The notes: a model not told the origin generated them from the letters alone. DNA of 64,000 nt from Prostheceraeus crozeri (GCA_907163375.1 CAJQUW010012514.1:248001-312000), one strand, 5' to 3'. Numbered from the stretch's first letter, positions 1 to 11,595 are shown. Numbers and translations: made by a program.

Positions 1-1320
1 CTCATCATGCAACTCAATATTGAAATTATTCTATCTACATGTTACTGTTCTGAATGTATACGACCAAAAATTGAAAATGGAGCACAAGACATTGTAAATG
101 ATTGTCATGCATGACAATTACTTTCAGAAGTTTGTCAATAAGGAAAGTGTTTTCGCTCTCCATTGAAGCTGTAGAATGCAGTACTGCGCGCTTATCTCAA
201 CAACCCTAGAGCATGAGATTGGAGTTTGAGATGAAGTAAATTTTGCCAAGTCACATGGATAGTATTTCATGAACAGAGACATTCAGCTTATGATTGTGCA
301 TGTAAGAAACCGCAAAATTCTCTACATTTCGTAGCGAAATGCTTCAATGCACTTAGCTCTCAATTATTTTGTCGAATAAAAGACGCATTCTATCTAAATA
401 AAGTAACAGGATTTTCTACCAACAGTCCGAGTGACGGTGCACTTACATTTGAGGCTGTAATCAGATTTTTGCTGCCTTGGTCAGAACGATGTTTGAACGA
501 CTAGACCCATTAAAATTAGATATCAAGGTAATTATCGCATGTTCGAAGAGATTTGGTGCACTATAATTTCCGCATAACACGGACATTTCTACAACAAAGG
601 AAACTCTTTTCCATTTATTTCTAATGGGATGTGACACCAGTCAGAATTTAACTACAATATCAATAAGAGTATTCAAGCGAAAATTAAAGAACTTGTTAGG
701 AGAGAAAGTGATGTCTTTGTTATACCTGACTGTCAGCACGAGTGGTTGTGTCAAGATTGCTGAATTTATTGTAGGTACTTTGAGGAAAGTACGAAATGGC
801 TACGCGGGATAGGTACTGAAAAAACACCAGCTATGTGAAATAATCATATATTCTGCGTATGTTTGTCTGCTATTTCGATAGACGAAGATTCTACAGTAAA
901 AAATTATTCACTTGTACGTTAACTGTGAGCATCATATACAAAGTTTTGAACTAGCTGGTGAACGCTGATAGCAAATCTCTGTATCGAAGGAACAAATAAC
1001 TACGAGTACAACTTTTTGTCATACTGCATCTCGACTTTCTTCATGATTTTTATGCTTAGTTAAAGGAAGGCTAAGGTTTACGAGACATTCTCATGATGAC
1101 TTCTGATGAAAAGTCCACAGATTTTATTCATTACCAATGGATTATCTGCATGAAGTTATCCGATCGCCAACTCTGCCGCCATTAATGAAATCCTAAGTTT
1201 ATTTTTGCATTTCTTGCGTGATTCCCTTTGAATCCCTTTTTGTAATAATTATCGTGAAAAGGCACATTTTGAAATGCACTTTATTAGCTCTTGATATGCA
1301 TTATCAATGGTCATGAGGAT
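1..1320. other. no gene seen (downstream of kettin-like gene)
   Basis: AT-rich sequence with only short chance ORFs. It may include the 3' untranslated region of the minus-strand kettin-like gene; a minus-strand AATAAA lies at 1280-1285. Nothing else is supported. Confidence 0.5.
1280..1285 (-). terminator. candidate poly(A) signal of kettin-like gene
   Basis: The plus strand reads TTTATT, so AATAAA on the minus strand, about 470 bp beyond the kettin stop codon. Other minus-strand AATAAA words occur nearby, so the choice is tentative; 3' end mapping would settle it. Confidence 0.25.
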
Positions 1321-1330
1321 GGTAAGCGGG

Positions 1331-1505
1331 AAGCGGCTGGTGAGCAGTGGTCACAGCGTCTCACTAAAGTCATGTGCTCCTGTCGGAGGTTGAAATTCTG
1401 CTTCACCAATTGCAGGTAACAAAGGTGCGGTGGCGGTCGGATTGAAGTTCTGCGCGACCACACTCTGCTTTGTCAATGCCCATCTGGCGTCAGGGAGCGA
1501 GAAAA
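1331..1505 (+). repeat. possible tRNA-derived SINE remnant
   Basis: The stretch has a box-A-like segment (GAGCAGTGGTCACAGCG) and, about 35 bp on, a box-B-like segment (GAGGTTGAAATTC), the spacing of a tRNA-type polymerase III promoter. It is GC-richer than its surroundings and is followed by a non-tRNA body. No cloverleaf with paired acceptor arms is evident, so this is not called a tRNA gene. It lies in the presumed 3' region of the kettin-like gene. The family is not recognised and there is no second copy in the window. Confidence 0.35.
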
Positions 1506-1756
1506 ATCTCAAGTGAGTTTTCCCTCCACATTCGAAATGCTGAGAGTATGATGTCTATTGTAAGAACAGAACGGGGATATGAAGGATGAGTGGTTATTCA
1601 AAAATAAGCTAATAGTTAGGAAAGCGAGAGAGCGAGTAGTAAATAACAACTTGTTTTGTTCGTGTCCAGTTTATGATTGTCTTGCTGAGTTCACGCTGCT
1701 ATTTGTTAATATCTGATGCGCAGTTTCTTTACAAACACAATTGATATTGGAAACGA

Positions 1757-1798
1757 CTATTCCGCCAAATCGATAGTGAAGGCAGCCTCTGTTTCGTC
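1757..1798 (-). CDS. kettin-like exon 14: terminal coding segment and stop
   Basis: Acceptor CATTTTCAG| follows a good pyrimidine tract. It reads DETEAAFTIDLAE and stops at TAG (1757-1759). The phase matches exon 13 exactly. The exon must continue below 1757 as 3' UTR. Confidence 0.75.
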   Translation of the reverse strand, partial: DETEAAFTIDLAE

Positions 1799-4700
1799 CT
1801 GAAAATGAAAAGAAGCATATTTTAAGTGATGCTACTAAATGTAAGTGACAGTAGTCTTCCAAGAAAAATATTTTATCACAAGAATTATACTCACCGTTCC
1901 CATTTCCGCTGGTGCTGCGTTCGTCACAGTTGATGCTGCATTTGGCGCTTGCGCAGATGTAGAGCCAGTTGGTTTCGGACGATTCCCTGAAGGCCTCAGA
2001 CCAGACTGCACTTGGGTGTAGAGATCCTCAGCCTGCACCACATCGGGGGATTTGAATGTCATTGCTTTCATTTCGGAACCTGTAAAGATCCACATGATTT
2101 TATCAGTTAATTTTTCACTTAAATTTAATTTTTATTAAATATTAGAGTTCTACAGGTAAGAACACAGGATGGTAAACATAGAGTAAATGTAAGTAATTGA
2201 TCAGGTTAGCTTTGTAAGTATATATTGGAGAGAATTGGAGATAAAATGGACACTTTGGAAATTGGAGATGTGTTTTATGAAAAGACCAGAAGGGATCAAA
2301 ATTACATCGATCGAATGTCATTCAGATCAAAGAGGAGATAGACAGGAAGGTTTCAAAAATTGAAATTGAATAAACGAGATTGATTATCTTGAAGGGAAGT
2401 TAAACGTTTGATAGTCATGCTGAGAAGATAAGCATGCCAATGATCGGTACCTGCCCCTCGACGGTGGCACGCTAAAATTTAGATGAGAAGATGAAGGCAC
2501 AGCTGGAGGAATCACTTTGGAGAGACGCTCACCTCGCTCCACTTCTCGTAATCTCTCCGCTGTAGCTTTGGGTTTGTGTAGCGCTCCTTTCAACTCTTCC
2601 GACCGTTCTACATGTCGCAATTCCATCATTTTTCGGTAAGGATTCTCTGCAAGGAAATAAATTCAAATTCAGTTAGTTTCCGCGATAAGATAGGGAAAGG
2701 AAAGATACAGATGTCGTAAAAGTATTCTGGCTCGATGTCATGAAGAAATAGAATCGGATCGTACTAACTGTAGATCAGCAGATTGTACGATTCCTCGCAT
2801 CTCACCTCGCTTCACGTGCTTCAAGCCAGGTCGGAAGTCTTCCATTGGCACAACAGTTAGAGTGGTGTTGGTAGTGGCCTCTCCCTTATCACTAGTTGCC
2901 ACTGCTTTCACTTGAATTTCTCCCAACTCCTGACAGCGGTGAATCTCAAGGTAGTTGATGGCTCCATCGTTAGCGATGCGGTAGTTGTTATTCTGCAATA
3001 TTTAAAAGCCTTTTATAAATCTGATTTCAGAAGTGCGCAAATGCACAAAAGTGTAAATGTATGAACTACAAGTATATATGAAAGGAATTGAAGCTACAAT
3101 AGTTGTTGTAATGAGTGTCTCTGAAATCAATCGTGTGAAGTGCGTTTAACATAAGCCATAAAGTATCGAATGATAAAAGTAGGATAACATGAGCCCCATT
3201 AAGTTGAGTAGTAGTAAAAAGGTTCAAGAATTCTTCAGATGCATGAACGTATATGAGTGTATAAAAGAAATAAAGGGGAGGTGGCTAGCATTTCTTCGTG
3301 TCTTGGGTTGGAGGGTGGGGGATGAGTAAAATATGAAGCAGCATGATTTCAACATTGTGAACTAATTGTCAGGTACGATCTTGTTTCTGGGCACGCTATC
3401 ATTTTGGTGAATAGATAAGAAGTTGTATTGCATGGGAGTGTGGGACTACAAACACGACTTAAAGTATTCACTTACGGCCAAGTCTACTGGTTCGTCGTCC
3501 AGGAACCAAGCCACAGTGGGTCGTGGGTGGCCGGTGAGTTTGATGAGGAATCTCGCAGACATTCCATCTCCTGTGACTACGGGCTGTGGCTGCACGTCGA
3601 ACCTGGGCGCACATTCTTCTTCCTCCTCCTCACGATTTCTGAAGTTCTCCTCTTCTTCACGCGTCCTGTGAAAATTAGAGAACCGTCGAGCCATCAAATG
3701 AAGAGAAACTGAAAAGTTTGGGGGCGACAACGGCTGTGAGAGTGACTAGTAAAATTACACGTGCGAAACCCTTGATCCCTTATCGCATGCAAACTACTCA
3801 CAGATGCCATTCATCTTCCATGGCTTTGATCCGCCGAAATCCGTCGGAGCCGGCGGGCATTTGACTGTCAGTGACGATTCCTACACCCGCTTCGCATCTG
3901 ACAAGTAAAACACAGTTCATTGAGGAATACTTGTACATGCAAAACGGCTTGATAAAAAATGAAAATCCTCCAACATCAATATACAGAATCATATAATAAA
4001 ATCACGACATGCTATAAAGGTTTGGACGCTACCGGATGCCGTTGAAAAATGCAAATTTTATTTTCGTCCAGATACTTTCGTTTCATCTTCGTGGATCATC
4101 GAAATATATCGTGATATCTTTTAGAGCACGATAAGAGTCATCGATTAAAATAGAGTTTGAGAGGCATTTACCGAAGAATCAAAAAGTTAGATGCTTGAAA
4201 AAATGAATTTGTAGAGAAAGGAAAGTAAATTTCATCAGGTTGCATCATCCAGGACTTACTGAATTGCCACATGATTGCTCTCAGCTTGACCAAGTTTATT
4301 GGTAGCCACGCACCAATACTCGCCGCTATCTTCTTTGAATGTGTAGAGTATTTGTAGACTTGCATAACCTCGATCGTAATCAAGGCGGAACCGTGAACCT
4401 GAAAATGCAATTATTCATCAGGCACTTTAATTTATCAAATCACAATGAATTACCTTGTGTGACTTGCTCGCCGTCTTTGAACCATTGTACATCCATAGCG
4501 TTGTCATCCCGAGGCTCCAGTCGCACATCAAATCTGACGGGTTGACTTTCCGCCACATCTCCTGGCTGCTCAATCTCCTTAACGAAGGTAGGTGGATCGA
4601 CAGCTTCTGAATATACGTAATGATTTTCCCGTGGACGATTCAGTACCTCCTCCAACTGTTGGATGGCAAGGACGCCCTGTTCTGCATCACCAGGCAACTG

Positions 4701-7700
4701 AGATGCTGTGATGATGGACGCCTCAGCTGAACATTGTAGTCCTTTAACAATGAAGCATTCAACTTTTTAGCTGTGGTTGAACAACGCTTGAAGTATCAGC
4801 TTTTGTATGTACAGTATGTACTTTCCTACATGCATTCTTACCCTTTATATTTCCATAACGTACAATAGTTATGTGAATTTAATGTCGATAAAACATTTTT
4901 GGAAAGAAATAAAAACAAAACTTTTCGCAACCTTTCGCTCATAGTCTATTGAGCATTCTCAAGGGCACACAGATGAAAATTAACGACTGGATTACATACA
5001 TGAACTGATCACAAAATTTGAAAATCATAGAGTGGAAACTAGGCTAAAGGGACTAAAGTAAATCTTACATTTGCATAGCTAACTTATATGTAAAAAACAA
5101 GACATCTAGTAAATTGTGCTGCATAGACTTAGGAAAGGAAGAAGCAAATTAATTATCAAGCAACCGAGGTTTCACAGAATCCTTCTGCCCATTCAGATTA
5201 GGATGAAGTTTCAGAATAAATAGCATTTCATAGATTCTTAGATCGTCCTTCTTGCATTTCTTCAGGATCTTAAAACTCTCCATAGAAATTGCTTGGTCAC
5301 AGTTAGATTGTAGGAGATTCTCACTTACTACGGAGTGCCGATGTTCCTCAACTCTTTGGAACAGGTGTCGCGACCTGTTATATAATTTATACTCTTATAT
5401 TTAGCCTAGTTTCCACTCTATGATTTTCAAATTCATCAGTTCATGATGATGATGATAATCAGTTCATGAATGTAATCCAGTCGTTAATTTTTATATGTGT
5501 ACGCTTGAAAATGCTCAATAGACCATGAGCGAAACGTTGGGAAAATTTTCGTTTTTATTTCTATCCGAATTTAATGTCATTCTCTTTATTGAAACTTCAC
5601 TATGCTAATGTATAGAAGATTTTTACATCCTTATGGATTCATGTAATTAATATGTAACCTTGCTGTTGTCACTATTTAAGTTAACATTTAATAAACTTAC
5701 CGACGGGATTGCTCTGCACCGATCCATGCTCTGTGCTCACAACGCAATGATATTGACCGCTATCCTCTGGGAATACGTAATGGAAGGCAAGGGCGACAAC
5801 GCCAAGTTCGCAGAGATCAAGAATACGCGATCCTGTGTGAACGCGCTCACCATCCTTAAACCATTCCACGTTGAGCTTGTCACCGCTGCCAGATTTTATT
5901 CGTAACTCAAATCGAGCTGGACCACCTTCTCGGATGGTGAGTTGAGGAGGAGATAGTTCCGAGGCCATAGTGGGCGCTTCTGACGTCTGGTCGCCATCGT
6001 ACCTGTGAAAGGAGCGGCAAGAGTAGCCCTCGTGTGTCCCAACCCCACCCACCACTCTCACAGCCACCTCAACCTTGCCCTTATACTCACCCACGCGCGT
6101 ATTCATCACCAGGATTCTCCAATCGTTTCAATGTGTTGACTGAGTCTTCAGGAAGATGAGAATCGGTCAATACTGACTGTCCACCGATACAGCTGCAGAT
6201 AGAAAATGAATATCTAAGCCACCAATCTCTCGATGATCGGAAATTGCTTCTGTGCGCATAAGAGCGATTTTATAAATCACTATGTAAGTAAGACCATCTT
6301 CTTTTAAATCATACCTTTGATGAAGTGGGAGAAGTCCTACAGATACTCTCATGCTCGTAATTGTTATATGAGCGAGGCCTTTCAAACGCTTCTCTCACTT
6401 CACCAGAATCATTTTTGTTTAAACTTGATGAGAGTTTGTGAAGATTTTCTTCATGGTGTACTTGTATTTCATATTGTAAAATTATGTTAGTGTTTCTGAA
6501 ATCTTATTTTGAGCACTTCGGGCAATGTGTGCAATTGGAGATGCTATGACTAACAGAAACAATTGGGGATCTGTTGCCCTGCTGCCTCGTTTTGTCTCAT
6601 AGACCGACACAATAGTTTAGTCGATGTGTAATTATCGATAATTTGGTAAATCTGTTTATACAAACGCATGATATCATGCGGTCGTTTGTCATCTCTGAAC
6701 TTTGACTTTTTCATTCTAGATTCATAAAAATATTGTAATCAAATTTATTGTTTGTTCAAAATATTGTAAACAAACTATTTGTCGGCACATGCAGACGCTC
6801 AAATATTCATGTACTATAACTCCTTAATTGATTGAGACCATGCACTATTCCGTGACGGTAGCAATACACCTCCCTGCTTCGTGTAGTTTTATATTCTAAG
6901 TGTAATACCTGAAAGCAAGTTAAATTGTGGGGGTCCGATTTGGCAATTATATCCGCAACATGGGCAATGTTCGATTCATTTTCTGGACTGATGAGTGTAA
7001 ATGTAACTAATTAACTACTTAATTCTTAATTTAGTGAATACTAATGAAATGTATGGTCATGGCTAGTGCAGTACAATCGTAAGGAGCCGTTGTCACTCCT
7101 TATCCCATCCCAGGAATGACACCCCTGATTATCCACTGAATCACTTGGGGAATATTAGCATCAACTGAATTGCAAATCTTTCAGCTAGCCACTTGGCACC
7201 GTCAAATTGAATACTCATGATAAGATTTCAGATCTGTTCTGTAGCGCCGAACTGTGAATACGTGACAGTGGACGGCTAGATAGGGCGTGACAGTTTCTGA
7301 CCCGTTCATTTGTGCTCCCTGTCCAGCTTTGCTTCTTGTCCGCACATGCAGTAAACAGGCAGAGGGAAATGTCAGACACGGGCGCGATATACAAACTGCA
7401 TTCTTGACTTGCAACGCAAATGCAGACATGAATGGGAGAGCCACTTACGTCAACTGCGCGACGTTACTCTGCGCTTGGCCGTATGCGTTCTTGGCGACAC
7501 AAAAATACTCGCCGCTATCCTCCGGGAACGCGTACGCGATGTCGAGGATTGCAAAACCACGATCGAAGATAACGTTGAAGCGACAACCTGAGAGATAGGA
7601 AAGATGAAATGATAAGTAAGAAGGCAAAGAACTTGTGGATGTAGATATAAATAGAAAAAAGTTACAGAAATAATATCTGAAAATACACAAATTTGCATAT

Positions 7701-10700
7701 AGTACGTACACTAATTTTGATGAAACGTATAGCTCGGTGTCCATAATAGAGCGGATTTCAGAAACAATGACCGACGTCTATAATTGATAATTTCTTACTG
7801 AGGTCATATTTTGACTTGCAGAAATAGAAGAAAGAATATCATTCTATGTAACTGACCGGCAGCTTAACGAAAATCAGAACTCTTTGATCTAAACATGAAC
7901 TTATCTGGAAATGCTTCCTTGAAATTTCAAGCGATGCACTTATGAATATTTAGTTTGGATTATCTACGTTTGTATAAGCTGTCTGTGCATAAATAATATA
8001 TAAACTCGTCACGGTAGCAGTGAGCGAAAAATCTAACGAATTGTAGTGTAAATGTATTTTCACAGGACCCTTTATTGCCGTTGTTTATTACATGCAAGTA
8101 TCCTCTGCAACTGTGAATACGTGACACGTTTCATGTGTCCTTTACGAGCAAGCGAATTGCTTATCCAAGTGCACTTGTATGTAAATAGGATGACGATATA
8201 AACGTCATGCATGTTTAATTGAAAGCCATATTGAACCAGTTACTAAAAATTAAAATTCTAAGATTACTAAAAAATTTCTACTTAAAATTAAAATTTCAGT
8301 ATTGACTATCTTAATGCTCCGACTAAGATGTAAAGATCAGACGGTCACTATCTACTTTCTATCAAAGCATTTGATGATGCTGTTGTTTGGAAGCTTAGTC
8401 CTAGTGGCGTCCTACTTTTCATTTGGAAAGAAAGTTATTACCTGTATGCGAATACCTGTCTGTATTTCAACGAAGTACAAATTCAGTCATTAAGTATTTG
8501 GTCATTCTACTTGCTAAACTGGTCAACTATTGAATGAAATAATCGGCTTCCGCAGTTGTGTAGATCTACCACTGCCGAAATGGTAGCAAAAGTCAAAATT
8601 GTTTGTGAACTTGGAGCAAAAGATGTGCATTTAAGAAAATAGACGAATCCAGTCAGCGTCTTTGAATATGTATGAACTAGTTCAGAAACCGCACTGAATC
8701 TTATTCATGAATGAAATAATATACAACCCGCTCTAGAGTACAACTGGCAAATAATCTGTGCGAACTGATTTGAAACCTCTATCAATTAGCATTTGCAAAT
8801 CGGATTTCATAATGTTAGTACATTTTTAAAGTATTAGCCAAAGAGCAACGCCGCCACGATTTACAATTATGATGAAATATTGAAAATCCTAATAAATTGA
8901 TAAAATCTAAAAAAATCAGTATATTGATGATAATTGAGTAACATTCTTTGTTTCATATGTTACCCGTTCTCGAAAAGATCTTGCTCTACAGTTGGTTCTT
9001 TTCTAGAAGTAGCAATATTTCAGGTATTAAGCCTATTGATAAAAGGTGATGAAAAGTGTGATCAATTATTTTTTTACGATGCCCAATATGTTTTATTTGC
9101 CAGATAAATAAAAGCCTTCGTAGGAGCACTGGATCCCCATATTTAAGAAATAGAAGAAAACATCTTACTCTCGAAAAGGTAAATGAATTGTGGAGATTAA
9201 TCTGTCCGACAATATCACACGTCATCTTCAGAATCATAGACACGTTGTTGAAGTCAAGAAAACACTCACTCGACGATAGCTGTTCACCATTCTTGTACCA
9301 ATCGACCGTAAGGTTGGGATCTGCATGTGGTTCCACTCGAGCTTCGAAACGGGCTGGTTGGTTCTCAGTCAAGCCCATTTGAGATAGTAGTTGTGAATTG
9401 AATGTTGGGGCTACTTTGGGAACTCGCTCCTCCATTCCATCCAGTCCATGCTTTGGACTTGTCCAAGATGCTTCTAATTCCGCAATATGTGCCATTGACT
9501 GTTCCTGCTGTTGAGACAATGCCTCAATGGCCTCCTCTTCGACACTGCAGAATGAAAATGATAGAAATGCTAAAAAGCACGTAGGGTGTGGCAAATTGAC
9601 GTCACTCACCTGACAGTTGCAGGGGAAGTCTGAGCTGTACCTGAGTTACTCCTAGCGACACACGTATAACTCCCACTGTCTTCAATAAGAGTATAAAGAA
9701 TGTCCAGTACAGCGTATCCTCGGTCCATGTAAGTATTGAAGCGACTACCTGTTGGATAGAATACACGGTAATGAAAGATCATTCAAAGATATTTGGCGTA
9801 AGCCTGTCCGTCTGACATCATTTATTAGCAACCATTTCCGGAATTCAGTGAAGGTCCTTGATACTGACAAACAGGAAGAGGTTTGTAAGATCTCAAGTTT
9901 CGTATCTTGGAACACGTTAGAATTGGAGCAGTATGTAAAAAAATATCTGTCTGTGCTCAAATGTGAATATTCAATAACACAGTATGAAAGTAAGTTGAAA
10001 TCATATTTCTTACTGTCCATAAACTTAAGATTTTTGAGCGACACACTCGTAAACTAGGATAACATTTAGATGATTCGCTAATACACTTCCTACCATTTTT
10101 ACTCCCCACAGGAATCTTAACCAGTTGCATATTCACTGCCTGGTCGACTCCGTATACATTCATTCTGATTGCACCGGCAGAAAGAGCCGAACCAATAAGC
10201 TATTAAATGGTTCACTGTCGTTTTTTAAAACTTGTTCCCAGATATGTAGATAGACTCATGCAATGACAGAAGAAATTTATGACGGTTTAATGGACTTATG
10301 GCTTTAGTGTGACATCTACATATCACATCCGATATTTTAAATTGAGAAGTCAGTCCCTATGAAAATATTCAAAGGCTGTGAAAGTTGTCAGCAGTCCTTG
10401 TTGACCATGATGAACACTTGGAGCTAAGGGAGTTGCACGTCCGATATCGAAAGGTGCGTCATATTGACGTGTTGTGACTAAAACATAGCGCATTATCAAG
10501 CGTTGGTGGACAATTCAATGTAGCTTCACATAAACTCATCATAACACATAGACCGCAGAATGCACCGTCCACCGTCTTTTGTACTCCAACATAATTGTTT
10601 GATTTTCTTAAGTCGTCTTTATACAAAATTACGCTTGAGGAATGACTATTGAAGTTGAGATAGGTGGAAGTATATTTAAATATTTCCTTCGATAAAATAT

Positions 10701-11595
10701 GATCCATACAAAATATTTGTGATCGACACTCAAAAACGATTTCCATGATATGATAGGCTCTATCAAGATCAGACGAAAACTTTCGAATGATTAACCTAAA
10801 CTACGCGATATGCAGATTGACAAATCGATTGATGAGATGCCAATCTGATGAGTACGATTTACACACTTGAAGAATAATTTCTGCTTAAATTTCTGTTTAA
10901 TGGTTGGTCACTAAATGTTATTAAATGAGGAAAAAGTAGGCATTCTGGTAATTTTGACAAATTATTCTGTCGACTCGCGAAGTATAACTTCAGGCTTATG
11001 AATCATGCCGGGGAAAGCACTTAAACTGCCAAAACGTTCAGAATGTCGAAAAACATGCACTACTCGGTAGTATTTTTTAATCTAGCTTGATGTGCTACGA
11101 ACGATGAATTACAGAATAAATTGGAGAATGCGAGAGCTAACTTGTCTATTATAGACTATTATCGCATAATTGCAAATGTGATTTTGAAAGCGATTTACAG
11201 AAAGCACGGAAAATCTCAGCAAAAGTGGAAACATAGCAAAGCAATCGGTGAAATGCTTGATAAAATAGAAATTATGGAATGTCCATTATCTCACCTGCTG
11301 AAACGGGAACTCCGTCTTTCAACCACTCCACTTGTAGTGAGTTGTCGTTTGTGGGCATGAAAGAGGTCTCCAAATGCACAGTCTCGCCCTCCGGGACGTG
11401 TCCAGCGCCTTCAATGTCTCTGACGAAGCGTGGAGGTTCTGGTGCATCTTCAACTTTCCGGCGGGATTTTCCGGTGACTGGTGCCGGCTCAGCCATCATG
11501 GAAGCAGGGGGCGGCGGTAGATCGCCGTTGAGTTGGCCCATCTGTAGACTTGCGGTACTCGTCATATCGGCGCACAGGAAGTAGAGAGAGTGATG
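1757..11595 (-). CDS. kettin/titin-like Ig-repeat muscle protein (14 exons; C-terminal part or short form)
   Basis: Fourteen minus-strand exons join in frame at GT-AG sites into about 827 residues. The product has five Ig (I-set) domains separated by kettin-type linkers with the pattern Cys-x(n)-(S/G)-(I/V)-(I/V/L)-T-(D/A)-S-x-(L/M)-P. Kettin and its relatives bind actin near the Z-disc of striated muscle. Visible hallmarks are DSGEYWCVATNKLGQAESN in the fourth domain and a missing first (B-strand) cysteine in most domains, as is usual in this family. The last domain lacks both cysteines. The frame ends with a short acidic tail (EAAFTIDLAE). The true 5' end is unresolved: the first exon could start at an ATG at 11565, or more Ig exons may lie farther upstream. 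Full-length kettins carry about 30 or more Ig domains, so this is probably the C-terminal portion or a short isoform. Known from family: Z-disc role. Inferred: muscle expression. Confidence 0.85.
1895..2079 (-). CDS. kettin-like exon 13: low-complexity C-terminal segment
   Basis: 185 nt encoding GSEMKAMTFKSPDVVQAEDL followed by a Pro/Ser/Thr/Ala-rich stretch ending PAEMGT. Acceptor ATCTTTACAG|, donor AACG|GTGAGT. No recognised domain. Confidence 0.82.
2533..2646 (-). CDS. kettin-like exon 12: charged C-terminal segment
   Basis: 114 nt encoding NPYRKMMELRHVERSEELKG and KPKATAERLREVER, a strongly charged and probably helical segment. Acceptor TTCCTTGCAG|, donor CGAG|GTGAGC. It has no recognised domain. 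Confidence 0.82.
2806..2992 (-). CDS. kettin-like exon 11: second half of Ig E
   Basis: Encodes NNNYRIANDGAINYLEIHRC and EIQVKAVATSDKGEATTNTT. The F strand reads VKAVATS, so this domain lacks the usual Tyr-x-Cys. It exits the Ig fold at TLTVVPMEDFRPGLKHVKR. Acceptor ATATTGCAG|, donor CGAG|GTGAGA. Confidence 0.9.
3476..3665 (-). CDS. kettin-like exon 10: acidic linker and first half of Ig E
   Basis: Begins with a glutamate-rich run (TREEEENFRNREEEEEECAP) and continues as PRFDVQPQPVVTGDGMSARF up to TVAWFLDDEPVDLA. The B strand has FLIKL, without cysteine. Acceptor ATTTTCACAG|, donor GGCC|GTAAGT. Confidence 0.9.
3802..3897 (-). CDS. kettin-like exon 9: inter-Ig linker
   Basis: 96 nt encoding QCEAGVGIVTDSQMPAGSDG then FRRIKAMEDEWHL, again the Cys...VTDSQMP linker pattern. 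Acceptor TACTTGTCAG|, donor ATCT|GTGAGT. Confidence 0.88.
4260..4398 (-). CDS. kettin-like exon 8: second half of Ig D
   Basis: 139 nt reading SRFRLDYDRGYASLQILYTF and KEDSGEYWCVATNKLGQAES. This is the clearest kettin/titin Ig signature in the window. Acceptor CATTTTCAG|, donor TTCA|GTAAGT. Confidence 0.95.
4454..4726 (-). CDS. kettin-like exon 7: linker and first half of Ig D
   Basis: Encodes a linker (AEASIITASQLPGDAEQGV) followed by DPPTFVKEIEQPGDVAESQ and VQWFKDGEQVTQ. Acceptor AATGTTCAG|, donor CAAG|GTAATT, a weaker but acceptable donor. A Penelope-like fragment lies in the intron just upstream. Confidence 0.9.
4887..5566 (-). mobile_element. 5'-truncated Penelope-like element with inverted arms (PLE-1)
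   Basis: A 680-bp insertion in the kettin intron between exons 6 and 7, flanked by the 12-bp direct repeat GAATTTAATGTC (4875-4886 and 5567-5578). The minus strand from about 5365 to 5150 encodes the end of a GIY-YIG endonuclease domain of Penelope type: SRHLFQRVEEHRHS, FKILKKCKKDDLRIYEMLFI, LHPNLNGQKDS. The upstream reverse transcriptase is missing. The 3' flank (4887-5056) recurs in inverted orientation at 5400-5566, so the element folds back on itself; inverted arms are a known Penelope arrangement. Both arms carry a motif with a GCTCA/TGAGC stem followed by GAAA, resembling a degraded hammerhead ribozyme core. Confidence 0.8.
5701..6002 (-). CDS. kettin-like exon 6: complete Ig C
   Basis: 302 nt holding a whole Ig domain in one exon, unlike Ig A, B, D and E, which are split. 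It reads SPPQLTIREGGPARFELRI, then NVEWFKDGERVHTGSRILD and PEDSGQYHCVVSTEHGSVQS. Acceptor CTTTCACAG|, donor GTCG|GTAAGT. Confidence 0.92.
6091..6192 (-). CDS. kettin-like exon 5: inter-Ig linker
   Basis: 102 nt encoding CIGGQSVLTDSHLPEDSVN and LKRLENPGDEYARG. This is the kettin linker pattern (Cys, hydrophobic-T-D-S-x-L-P, then an amphipathic helix). Acceptor CTATCTGCAG|, donor TGG|GTGAGT. Phases match both neighbours. Confidence 0.85.
7449..7587 (-). CDS. kettin-like exon 4: second half of Ig B
   Basis: 139 nt with acceptor CTATCTCTCAG| and donor GAC|GTAAGT. It reads CRFNVIFDRGFAILDIAYAF and then EDSGEYFCVAKNAYGQAQSN, the conserved end of an Ig domain. Confidence 0.92.
9270..9544 (-). CDS. 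kettin-like exon 3: linker and first half of Ig B
   Basis: Acceptor CATTCTGCAG|, donor CGA|GTGAGT. It begins with a helical-looking linker (EEEAIEALSQQQEQSMAHIA) and continues as VAPTFNSQLLSQMGLTENQ up to VDWYKNGEQLSS. The B-strand position has FEARV in place of a cysteine. Confidence 0.9.
9610..9748 (-). CDS. kettin-like exon 2: second half of Ig A
   Basis: 139 nt, bounded by TATCCAACAG| and CAG|GTGAGT. It reads SRFNTYMDRGYAVLDILYTL and then the F-strand motif EDSGSYTCVARSNSGTAQTS. It completes the Ig domain begun in exon 1. Same length and same phases as the two other half-Ig exons at 7449 and 4260. Confidence 0.9.
11295..11595 (-). CDS. kettin-like exon 1: proline-rich lead and first half of Ig A
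   Basis: Reads a proline-rich stretch (GDLPPPPASMMAEPAPV) and then EPPRFVRDIEGAGHVPEGE through VEWLKDGVPVSAG. The donor is CAG|GTGAGA at 11294, leaving one base for the next codon. The acceptor is uncertain: CTTCCTTCCCAG just above 11595 keeps the frame open, and a second AG lies inside at about 11559. An in-frame ATG at 11565 could instead be the start of a short form. Confidence 0.75.

Noticed and set aside
1331-1400. tRNA gene
   Set aside because: Box A and box B look-alikes only; no acceptor or anticodon stem pairs properly, so kept as a SINE-like remnant.
3423-3712. Two overlapping plus-strand ORFs opposite kettin exon 10
   Set aside because: They mirror the codon-biased antisense of a real exon with canonical splice sites on the minus strand.
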